NCBI GenBank assembly: GCA_003450125.1
Contig: DMFR01000310.1
Span: 1-6,016, forward strand
Length of the DNA: 6,016 bases
Source: Prolixibacteraceae bacterium
GTDB lineage: Bacteria > Bacteroidota > Bacteroidia > Bacteroidales > Prolixibacteraceae
Reading direction: 5' to 3'
Shown: in pieces, positions 1-6,016 of the stretch
Numbering within the stretch: the stretch's first letter is position 1
Layout of the letters: each line of letters starts with the position of its first letter
The notes under the pieces: generated by a model
The model's database searches: none
Told to the model about the DNA's origin: nothing
What the model saw: the letters and a program-made list of their open reading frames with translations, nothing else
Translations under genes and position numbers: made by a program

Positions 1-1
1 A

Positions 2-199
2 GGTAGCAAGAGATACCAGATCAGCTTCGAAGGAAAAGGTGTAAAATTTAAGGAGAATTCGATTCAAGAACAAAAGCATCTCTTTCAATCTAAAATCAAA
101 ATGGATTATGCGGATATTTTCATGTCTGAAAAAGTACAAATTTTAATCAGTAGAATAAGAATAAACAATCATTTCCTCAGAACTGAAAGCCGTCTATAG
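2..199 (+). CDS. Possible C-terminal fragment of an unrecognised protein (5' end outside window)
   Basis: A reading frame is open from the left edge for 65 codons and ends at TAG (197-199). The visible peptide is lysine-rich and mostly hydrophilic, for example KRYQISFEGKGVKFKEN near its start and a basic tail ending RTESRL. I see no membrane segment, no metal-binding motif and no family I recognise. The other two plus frames are interrupted by stops within the first 60 bases, so this is the only plausible plus-strand frame here. It would converge on the efflux operon, with 57 bp between the two stop codons. Support is weak: 65 open codons can occur by chance, and no start codon is visible because the frame continues outside the window. 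It could equally be a decayed remnant or non-coding DNA. Confidence 0.35.
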   Translation, partial: GSKRYQISFEGKGVKFKENSIQEQKHLFQSKIKMDYADIFMSEKVQILISRIRINNHFLRTESRL

Positions 200-227
200 A
201 CAATATCGACAATAGTCTGTATTGTCG
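199..227. repeat. Three GACAATA boxes forming a direct plus inverted repeat (small hairpin)
   Basis: GACAATA occurs at 199-205 and again at 208-214, and its inverse TATTGTC lies at 220-226. The second and third copies extend to a perfect 8-bp inverted repeat, CGACAATA (207-214) and TATTGTCG (220-227), around the 5-nt loop GTCTG. The element lies between the two convergent coding ends. No T-run follows the stem on either strand, so it is not a classical intrinsic terminator. It could be a weak bidirectional transcription end or mRNA 3' stabiliser, or a protein-binding site. Only the repeat is seen; the function is inferred. Confidence 0.4.
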
Positions 228-239
228 GAAATATCAGGG

Positions 240-249
240 GCATATATGC
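240..249. repeat. 10-bp perfect palindrome GCATATATGC just past the adaptor stop
   Basis: GCATATATGC reads the same on both strands and lies 7 bp beyond the TGA stop of the adaptor gene. It is short and A/T-rich in the centre, so it may be coincidental. There is no spacer, so it could form only a minimal hairpin. Confidence 0.2.
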
Positions 250-256
250 TAATGCA

Positions 257-1441
257 TCAGCAAGCCATTTCTCCGGCGTTTTTCTTGGCTGACAGCAGAT
301 TGTAAGCTCCTTTTATAACAACCTTGGCTGTTGTTATGTTGAAACCTTCAGGCAAGACAATTTCAGTATAACCATTATCGGTAACCCCCTTATGAACCTC
401 TACGATCTCATATTCGGAAAAAGGTTTCCCGTCTTCGACTTTGTTTTTGTCAAAAATAAAGATATAATCCTTGTCGTCAAAGCTCACTACAGCGTCCTGA
501 GGTAAAGCGGCAACCGTATTTCCAGATGTTTCTACAACGGCATTGACATACATTCCAGGCAACACATTTTTACAAACCCCTGTAACGCTTGCGTATACTT
601 TATACGTTTTATCAACACTAACCGATTGACCGGTCTGGAGAATTACGGCATCATGTTGTTCGGTTTCATTGTTGATAAAGAACCTGATTTTCTGTCCTTT
701 GGCCACTTTATCGGCATCCTTTTCATAGAGGCTTAATTCCAGGAAAAGTTTGTCGCTGTTTACAATGGTGAACAATACATCAGAAGGAGAAACAAATTTA
801 CCCAGGTTTACATTCACTGCTGTAACAAACCCTGAAATAGGAGAATGTAAGGCTACAGAGCTGCTGATCGTTTCTTCGTGCAGGTTGGCAGGATCAATCC
901 CAATAAGAGATAGTTTCTGTTCCAGTGATTTCACCTGTGCTTTCAGTGTCTTATAATCAACAGTTACCTGTTGCAGGTTTTGTTCTGAATAGACTTCATC
1001 TTTGTATAGTTCCGTGTGGCGTTTATAATCAGCCTCAGCAAATTCAAACTTGTTTTTTGCCTCAAAATAACTTTGCTGCATATCAACAAAATCCTGGTTT
1101 TCAATCACTGCCAGTGTCTGACCTTTGCTAACAGAATTTCCCGGCATCAAGGTTGTGCTTTTAATGAATCCTCCCATTGGTGCACATACTGTAGCCTGAT
1201 TTTGAGGGGCAACTGCAATGATGCCGTTCACTTTTAAGGTTCCGCTTAACAAACGCATTTCGATGGCTCCCGTTTCGATATGTGCAAGCTTGATCTGGTC
1301 ATCCCGCATTTCAACAATATTATCAGGAATGACCTCTTCTTCAACCTTTGCTTCATTGGTCTTCTTAGCACTATTGCATGCGATTAAAACAATCAGGGAT
1401 AATGAGAAAAGTGATGTTTTGATGAATCTATATTTTGACAT
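257..1441 (-). CDS. czcB: Efflux RND periplasmic adaptor subunit (CusB/CzcB-like membrane fusion lipoprotein)
   Basis: This is the periplasmic adaptor that joins the inner-membrane RND pump to the outer-membrane channel in a metal exporter. Its 394 residues are a normal length for the family. Residues 1-22 form a lipoprotein signal: basic start (KYRFIK), hydrophobic LFSLSLIVLIA and a lipobox ending at C22. The first half of the lipoyl (barrel-sandwich) domain is about 76-115 (APMGGFIKSTTLMPGNSVSKG). A charged alpha-helical hairpin follows at about 117-185, then the second lipoyl half at about 195-229 (LHSPISGFVTAVNVNLGKFV), a beta-barrel at about 230-307, and the membrane-proximal domain to about 384, ending in the family-typical KGAYNLLSAKKN. 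There is no His-rich or Met-rich N-terminal metal-binding stretch, so the sequence does not reveal the metal. Residues after C22 (NSAKK) lack an acidic outer-surface export signal, consistent with periplasmic anchoring. The ATG directly precedes the signal peptide, which fixes the start. It lies 65 bp downstream of the pump gene and is probably co-transcribed with it. Confidence 0.93.
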   Translation of the reverse strand: MSKYRFIKTSLFSLSLIVLIACNSAKKTNEAKVEEEVIPDNIVEMRDDQIKLAHIETGAIEMRLLSGTLKVNGIIAVAPQNQATVCAPMGGFIKSTTLMPGNSVSKGQTLAVIENQDFVDMQQSYFEAKNKFEFAEADYKRHTELYKDEVYSEQNLQQVTVDYKTLKAQVKSLEQKLSLIGIDPANLHEETISSSVALHSPISGFVTAVNVNLGKFVSPSDVLFTIVNSDKLFLELSLYEKDADKVAKGQKIRFFINNETEQHDAVILQTGQSVSVDKTYKVYASVTGVCKNVLPGMYVNAVVETSGNTVAALPQDAVVSFDDKDYIFIFDKNKVEDGKPFSEYEIVEVHKGVTDNGYTEIVLPEGFNITTAKVVIKGAYNLLSAKKNAGEMAC

Positions 1442-1506
1442 ACTATTGATTTTTAAATTGATTTTATCTTAATTATTTAGCGGGCATTCTCAATAAATAA
1501 TCCTTC
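1442..1506 (-). other. A/T-rich intergenic spacer between pump and adaptor genes
   Basis: This is the leader of the adaptor gene in the operon. No Shine-Dalgarno match lies within 15 bases of the ATG, and I see no Bacteroidota-type -7 element (TAnnTTTG) and no terminator. The 9-bp direct repeat ATTGATTTT occurs at 1445-1453 and 1457-1465 (12 bp start to start). The A/T-rich leader without an SD site fits translation initiation as known in Bacteroidota. The absence of a promoter or terminator supports co-transcription from the pump gene. Confidence 0.5.
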
Positions 1507-4500
1507 CTAAAAGGTTCTACCTGTAATAAATTCAATGTTTATAACTGTTTGGTTATAACTGTTGAGCGCATCCAGGTAATTCTGCCTGATGCTCAATGCA
1601 CGACCCAGACTCAGCACATAATCGAGGTAATCCAACGCCCCAGCCTTATAGCTTCGGGTCGATTGATCAATGATCAGGTTGGCTTCCGGAATGGCCTGCT
1701 TCTCGTAATAATCAACACTAGCCTGGTATTTTCGGTATTCATCAAGCAAAGACTGGTAATTCCCCTGTAGGGTTTTGGTATAATAGTCAGCATTGGCGCT
1801 GGCTATTTGTACCTTTATTTTAGCAGCCTTCACTTTGGAAGAAGAAGGTGCAAACCAAAGCGGGATAGCTATTCCAGCCTGAATACCATTGAACCGGTCT
1901 CCGGGACCAAAGTTGCGGGACAACCCATTCACCTCCTGAATGCCCTGCATGATTTGACTGAAATAACCGATATTGAAATCAGGAAGGGCACGACTCAACT
2001 CCAGCTTCTTTTCCAATTGTGAAATTTCTACCTGCTGTGTAATAGCATTCATAGAAGGGTTAGCCAACAGGACAGAACTATCGGTATTCGGGACAAAATC
2101 TATGCGGCGCAATACCGTATCAGCTGGGTGGATGACAAACCCGACATTCAAGAGTGTTTGCAACTGGCGGTTCAATATGGCCTTGTCTGCAATCAGCTGC
2201 AACAATTGGTTCTTTATTTCCAGGCTTTGCGAACGGGCAGTAATCATTTCAAGGCGGTTGGTTTCTCCTGCTTTTGCCCTTAGTTCTGCCGCACGGCTAA
2301 ATCCTGAATACAAACTATCCTGGTATGCCAGTAATTTTTGTTTGGAATAGAGAAAGGCCAATTGCCAGTACAACTGTTTGACCTGAGTAGCTGTTTCAAG
2401 CTGTGAAGTTTTCAATTGCCATTCGCTGTTTTTCACGTTAGCATTTGCAAGCTTGTTTTGGTTAATGTAAACCGTAGGAAATGCAAAAGACTGTGAAACA
2501 GTAAAGCTATTGTCATTGGTATAGGAATTAAACTGTCCGTATTGACCATCGATAGCGGTTTTAGGAAGATCCCATGATGCTCCTTTCAGCGCTTTCTGCA
2601 CTTCCACAGAATAAACAGAAGCCCGGATGTTCAGATTGCTGTCCAAAGCCATTTGAATCGCTTCGTACAGGTCAATAGTCTTTGCTTGCTGTGCATGGGT
2701 GTTGTTTAATATCGAGGTACCAAGGATCAAGAAAAATACCATACTAAGGACTTTTGTCCTTTTACCGTTGGCAGAAAGCCTGAATTTATGGGACGAGAAA
2801 ATGATATAGAACACAGGTAGAATGATTAAAGTTAGAAGCGTTGCCGTTATCAATCCTCCAATTACAACAGTGGCCAATGGCTTTTGCACTTCCGCACCGG
2901 CAGAAGTGGACAATGCCATCGGTAGAAACCCTAGAGAGGCCACCGCAGCGGTCATTATAACAGGCCTTAGACGCGTTTGAAGGCCTTTCATCACTCTTTC
3001 TTTAATATCTGTCATCCCTTCCTTTTCAAGGCGGTTAAACTCAGCTATGAGCACAATTCCGTTAAGTACCGCCACACCAAAGAGAGCAATAAATCCTACT
3101 CCTGCAGAAATAGAAAAATTCATTCCCCGAAGCCAAAGTGCAAAGATTCCACCTATTGCTGACATGGGAACCGCCGTAAAGATGAGCAGTGTTTGCTTAA
3201 CCGAATGGAATGTGAAATACAGCAGCACAAATATCAACAGCAGCGCCACCGGAACTGCAATCATTAATCTTGCTTTGGCTGCTTCCAGATTTTTAAACTG
3301 ACCTCCATACGACACATAATAGCCCGTTGGAAGACTAACCTGTTGGTCAATTTTGTTGGTAACATCATTGATTACGCTTTGAATATCACGGTTACGAACA
3401 TTAAAGCCAATGGTGATGCGACGTTTAGTATCTTCTCTCGAGACCTGTGCAGGACCTGACTGAATGGAAATGTCGGCCACTTGTTCGAAAGGTATCTGGC
3501 CTCCGTTGGGCAAGGCTACCGATAGGTTTTTTACATCATCCAAACTCTGGCGGTAGTCTTTATCCAACCGAACTACAAGTCCAAAGCGCTTTTCTCCATC
3601 AAAAACCACCCCTGCCTGACTTCCTGCAAATGCAGCACGCAGAACACGGTTCACATCATCAACCGATAGACCATATTGGGCCAGTCGATCTCTGTTGTAG
3701 GTGATTTGTACCTGCGCCAATCCAGTTACTTTCTCCACATTAATATCCGCAACTCCTTCGATATTGAGAATTAATTTTTCTACTTCAGATGCCTTTTGAG
3801 CCAAAATACTGAGGTCATCACCAAATATTTTAATGGCAACATCCTGTTTCGAACCCGAAAGCAATTCATTGAAACGCATTTGAATGGGTTGCTGAAATTC
3901 AAACTTCACCCCTGCCAGAGGAATCAAAGCTTCTTCCATCTTGGCAACCAGTTCCTCTCGGGTTGTTGCTGAAGTCCATTCACTTTTATCTTTAAGGGTG
4001 ATAATATAATCGCCCGTTTCCATGGGTGTTGGATCTGTAGGGATTTCACCAGCTCCTATTTTACAAACCGTATGTTGTATTTCAGGAAATTCATCAAGCA
4101 ATAATTTATTGGCTTTCTCCACCATTTCAACCGTATTGGTCAGCGAACCTCCTTGCAGGGTCATTACACCGGCTGCCAAATCACCTTCTTCAAGTTGTGG
4201 TATAAACTCACCACCCAAACTATTAAACAGGAATAGACTGGCTACAAACAACAAAATAGCTGAAACAGAAACCAGCAGTTTACGCCTGATGGCAAATAGA
4301 ATGACCGGATTAAAGGCTTTGTGAAGTCCATCCATCAGCTTATCTGAAAGATTCCTTTTGTGTTCAGTCTTTTTACTCAAGAACAAAGCCGAAGCCATTG
4401 GTACATACGTTAAGGAAAGAATGGTTGCTCCTATCAAGGCAAAAGCAACTACCTGGGCCATGGGGCGAAACATTTTGCCTTCTATTCCCACCAACGCCAT

Positions 4501-5898
4501 TATGGGAAGGTAAACAATCAGGATGATAATTTGTCCAAAAGTCGCTGAACTCATCATGTTTTTGGCAGACTGGAATACATTGTCATCCATTTGCTCTTGC
4601 GAAAGGCGCTTAATCCCCTGATGGTGATGCTTACTCAAAAAGATGCGGTGTACTGCACCTTCTACAATGATCACAGCTCCATCTACAATCAAACCAAAAT
4701 CGATGGCCCCCAGACTCATCAGGTTACCCGAAACCCCAAATAGGTTCATCAATGAAATAGCAAACAACATAGAAAGTGGGATTACTGAAGCAACTACAAG
4801 TCCTGCCCGCATGTTCCCCAATAACAATACGAGGATAAAAATGACAATCAAGGCACCTTCCAGCAGGTTACGGGAAACGGTACCAATAGCTCGCCCTACA
4901 AGATCCGATCTGTTCAGGAAGGGCTCAATAACCACCCCCTTGGGCAATGACTTCTGAATAGATGCAATACGGGTTTCAACATTATCGATCACCTCATGGG
5001 CATTGGCGCCTTTGAGCATCATCACCACACCGCCTACTGCCTCCGTGGTATCAACCACAAATGCGCCGTAACGGGTAGCGCTCCCATATTGAACAGTGGC
5101 GATGTCCCTTATTAAAACAGGCATTCCGGAGGTATTGGTTTTTATGACAATTCTCTCAATATCTTCAAGGGTTTTCACCAATCCAATACCTCGAATAAAA
5201 TAAGCGTTGGGCTTCTTATCAATATAGGCGCTTCCGGTATTCTCGTTGTTCTTTTCCAGGGCATCAAAAATGTCGGTCAGTGAGAGGTTCATGCCCCTGA
5301 GCCTTTCAGGATCAACGGCCACTTCATACTGCTTTACAAACCCACCATAGCTGTTAATATCGGCAACACCAGGTGTTCCAAGCATCTCGCGGCGTACTAC
5401 CCAATCCTGAAGGGTGCGCAGTTCCATGGGGTTGAATTTCTTCTCCAACCCTTTTGCTACGGCAAGTCGGTATTGGAAAATCTCTCCCAACCCTGATGAA
5501 ATGGGGGCAAGTTCTATTTTAGCCAAACCTGAAGGAATAGCTTCCTCCGCTTCCTTTAATCGCTCACTGAGCTGTTGGCGTGCCCAATAAAGGTCAACAT
5601 TGTCTTTAAAGACAATTGTAATTACCGACAATCCCAAACGCGAAATGGAACGAAGTTCAATAATATCGGGGATATTGGCCACTGCCACTTCGATGGGGGC
5701 AGTAATAAAACTCTCTACTTCCTGTACGGCCAGAGAAGGCGCCATTGCAATCACCTGCACCTGATTATTGGTTATATCGGGAATAGCATCTATGGGCAAC
5801 CGACTAAGGGAATAGGTTCCCCACCCTATTAATGCAAAAACAAACAAGCCGACAATGAATTTATGCTTGATCGAAAAATGAATGATACTTTCTATCAT
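1507..5898 (-). CDS. czcA: CzcA-type heavy-metal efflux RND transporter fused to a TolC-like outer-membrane factor
   Basis: The protein has 1463 residues; a stand-alone CzcA/CusA is about 1030-1070, and the excess is a complete outer-membrane factor. RND part: TM1 at about 12-31, first large periplasmic loop at about 32-340, TM2-TM6 at about 343-506, TM7 at about 540-560, second periplasmic loop at about 561-875 (LGGEFIPQLEEGDL at 561-574), and TM8-TM12 at about 876-1034. The TM4 motif DFGLIVDGAVIIVE places proton-relay acids at D400, D406 and E413, matching the CzcA/HME1-type signature. VAVLNG (942-947) and RLRPVIMTAAVASLGFLPMAL (from 976) are also CzcA-like. A signal-peptide-like stretch (about 1046-1069) leads into a TolC/OEP domain (about 1070-1463). 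It would export divalent metal from periplasm or cytoplasm using proton entry. The ATG is followed directly by IESIIHFSIKHKF, the usual family N-terminus, which supports this start. The frame is intact throughout. The specific metal is inferred. Confidence 0.95.
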   Translation of the reverse strand: MIESIIHFSIKHKFIVGLFVFALIGWGTYSLSRLPIDAIPDITNNQVQVIAMAPSLAVQEVESFITAPIEVAVANIPDIIELRSISRLGLSVITIVFKDNVDLYWARQQLSERLKEAEEAIPSGLAKIELAPISSGLGEIFQYRLAVAKGLEKKFNPMELRTLQDWVVRREMLGTPGVADINSYGGFVKQYEVAVDPERLRGMNLSLTDIFDALEKNNENTGSAYIDKKPNAYFIRGIGLVKTLEDIERIVIKTNTSGMPVLIRDIATVQYGSATRYGAFVVDTTEAVGGVVMMLKGANAHEVIDNVETRIASIQKSLPKGVVIEPFLNRSDLVGRAIGTVSRNLLEGALIVIFILVLLLGNMRAGLVVASVIPLSMLFAISLMNLFGVSGNLMSLGAIDFGLIVDGAVIIVEGAVHRIFLSKHHHQGIKRLSQEQMDDNVFQSAKNMMSSATFGQIIILIVYLPIMALVGIEGKMFRPMAQVVAFALIGATILSLTYVPMASALFLSKKTEHKRNLSDKLMDGLHKAFNPVILFAIRRKLLVSVSAILLFVASLFLFNSLGGEFIPQLEEGDLAAGVMTLQGGSLTNTVEMVEKANKLLLDEFPEIQHTVCKIGAGEIPTDPTPMETGDYIITLKDKSEWTSATTREELVAKMEEALIPLAGVKFEFQQPIQMRFNELLSGSKQDVAIKIFGDDLSILAQKASEVEKLILNIEGVADINVEKVTGLAQVQITYNRDRLAQYGLSVDDVNRVLRAAFAGSQAGVVFDGEKRFGLVVRLDKDYRQSLDDVKNLSVALPNGGQIPFEQVADISIQSGPAQVSREDTKRRITIGFNVRNRDIQSVINDVTNKIDQQVSLPTGYYVSYGGQFKNLEAAKARLMIAVPVALLLIFVLLYFTFHSVKQTLLIFTAVPMSAIGGIFALWLRGMNFSISAGVGFIALFGVAVLNGIVLIAEFNRLEKEGMTDIKERVMKGLQTRLRPVIMTAAVASLGFLPMALSTSAGAEVQKPLATVVIGGLITATLLTLIILPVFYIIFSSHKFRLSANGKRTKVLSMVFFLILGTSILNNTHAQQAKTIDLYEAIQMALDSNLNIRASVYSVEVQKALKGASWDLPKTAIDGQYGQFNSYTNDNSFTVSQSFAFPTVYINQNKLANANVKNSEWQLKTSQLETATQVKQLYWQLAFLYSKQKLLAYQDSLYSGFSRAAELRAKAGETNRLEMITARSQSLEIKNQLLQLIADKAILNRQLQTLLNVGFVIHPADTVLRRIDFVPNTDSSVLLANPSMNAITQQVEISQLEKKLELSRALPDFNIGYFSQIMQGIQEVNGLSRNFGPGDRFNGIQAGIAIPLWFAPSSSKVKAAKIKVQIASANADYYTKTLQGNYQSLLDEYRKYQASVDYYEKQAIPEANLIIDQSTRSYKAGALDYLDYVLSLGRALSIRQNYLDALNSYNQTVINIEFITGRTF
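1510..2691 (-). other. Encoded TolC-like outer-membrane factor domain of the fusion (residues about 1070-1463)
   Basis: This part of the fusion gene encodes about 394 residues with the two-repeat organisation of OEP/TolC channels. Repeat one opens with TIDLYEAIQMALDSNLNI, continues through a short beta segment (FTVSQSFAFPT at about 1132-1142) and is followed by long polar helices (about 1150-1250). Repeat two opens near 1283 and has its beta segment around LPDFNIGYF and FNGIQAGIAIPLWFAP (about 1305-1351), followed by helices to about 1455. No cysteine follows the signal-like segment, so unlike E. coli CusC it is not expected to be a lipoprotein. TolC channels act as trimers in the outer membrane. 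Domain limits are estimates made by eye. Confidence 0.85.
2692..2763 (-). other. Internal Sec signal-peptide-like segment at the RND/OMF junction (residues about 1046-1069)
   Basis: The segment has a basic n-region (KRTK, 1046-1049), a hydrophobic core VLSMVFFLILGTSIL (1050-1064) and a c-region NNTHA ending before QQ, giving a T-H-A signal peptidase I type site after A1069. It follows TM12, after which the RND C-terminus should be cytoplasmic, so a thirteenth membrane-crossing helix is needed to deliver the TolC domain to the periplasm. Whether it is cleaved or stays as an anchor cannot be told from sequence. Confidence 0.65.
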
Positions 5899-5934
5899 GC
5901 TGAAAATGAATTAAATTAATACACTGGGAGGAAA
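5899..5934 (-). promoter_or_regulatory. A/T-rich leader before the pump start codon, no SD or clear promoter
   Basis: Read on the minus strand, the stretch between the palindrome and the ATG is TTTTCCTCCCAGTG followed by A/T-rich sequence (ATTAATTTAATTC) and TTTTCAGC just before the ATG. No purine-rich Shine-Dalgarno site is present. I found no convincing TAnnTTTG -7 element. A promoter may lie beyond the right window edge, or the operon may begin with further genes there. Confidence 0.35.
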
Positions 5935-6016
5935 AGTGTTCAGTGGTCAGTCACAGTGTTCAGTGTTCAATGCTGGCCACTGAATACTGTGACTGAACAC
6001 TGATCACTGAACACTG
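5935..6016. repeat. Long imperfect palindrome made of 7-bp GTTCAGT units
   Basis: The left arm 5935-5965 (31 nt) is complementary to the right arm 5978-6015 (38 nt) around a 12-nt loop (5966-5977). Pairing is 5935-5951 with 5999-6015 and 5952-5965 with 5978-5991, with only two non-Watson-Crick positions (G5946/T6004 and G5958/T5985). The right arm has a 7-nt bulge (5992-5998). The arms consist of heptamers: GTTCAGT, GGTCAGT, a 6-nt CACAGT, GTTCAGT and GTTCAAT on the left, and CACTGAA, a 6-nt TACTGT, GACTGAA, CACTGAT and CACTGAA on the right. The element reaches the window edge and may continue. Its role is unknown; it could be an intergenic repeat family member, a terminator for a gene further right, or a leader structure of the pump operon. 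Confidence 0.85.

Noticed and set aside
199..239. Classical intrinsic terminator for the adaptor gene
   Set aside because: The stem is only 8 bp and A/T-rich, and no U-tract follows it in either direction.
750..1472. Plus-strand open frames of 68-84 codons opposite the adaptor gene
   Set aside because: They lie antisense to a well-supported CDS, have no recognisable domains, and overlap one another in different frames, so they are shadows.
1442..1506. Independent promoter or riboswitch for the adaptor gene
   Set aside because: The spacer is only 65 bp, has no -7/-33 match and no stable structure, so co-transcription explains it better.
2740..2742. Internal ATG (M1053) as a separate start for the TolC domain
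   Set aside because: It lies inside the hydrophobic core, would remove the basic n-region KRTK and leave a poor signal peptide, and the upstream frame is continuous, so fusion is the simpler reading.
1549..5832. Plus-strand open frames of 61-125 codons opposite the fusion gene
   Set aside because: All are antisense to conserved RND or TolC coding sequence and show biased, low-complexity translations with no family features.
5899..5934. Bacteroidota promoter (TTTG / TAnnTTTG) for the pump operon
   Set aside because: The closest -7 candidate (TAATTTAA on the minus strand) lacks the final G, and no -33 TTTG is correctly spaced.
5935..6016. CRISPR array
   Set aside because: The repeats are 7-bp contiguous units arranged as a palindrome, with no unique spacers of regular length.

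Overview
The window carries a two-gene minus-strand operon for a tripartite heavy-metal efflux pump. The organism is most likely a member of Bacteroidota. Three things suggest this: the RND pump is fused in frame to its TolC-like outer-membrane channel, an architecture I associate with that phylum; the leaders before both start codons are A/T-rich with no Shine-Dalgarno match; and base composition is moderate with an AT-rich intergenic region. The phylum call is an inference, since no marker gene is present.

Layout, left to right. Positions 2-199 hold an open plus-strand frame that enters from outside the window and ends at TAG; it may be the unrecognised C-terminus of a neighbouring gene. 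Positions 200-256 are a short gap between convergent ends, with three GACAATA-type boxes (two direct, one inverted) and a small hairpin. Positions 257-1441 (minus) encode a 394-residue lipoprotein periplasmic adaptor of the CusB/CzcB type. A 65-bp A/T-rich gap follows. Positions 1507-5898 (minus) encode a 1463-residue protein: residues 1 to about 1040 are a complete CzcA-type RND transporter, about 1046-1069 look like an internal Sec signal peptide, and about 1070-1463 are a TolC-type outer-membrane factor. Positions 5935-6016 are a long imperfect palindrome built from 7-bp units; it sits 36 bp upstream of the pump start and runs to the window edge.

Transcription runs from the fusion gene to the adaptor gene. 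Together the two genes supply all three parts of an envelope-spanning export machine: proton-driven inner-membrane pump, periplasmic adaptor and outer-membrane channel. The transmembrane proton-relay motif (D400, D406, E413) and the glutamate in place of the copper-binding methionine point to divalent cations (Co/Zn/Cd/Ni class) rather than Cu(I)/Ag(I). No regulator is visible, and the promoter probably lies beyond the right edge or within the palindrome region. The efflux system belongs to known families. The less explained items are the internal signal peptide, which could make the fusion a cleavable polyprotein, and the heptamer palindrome.
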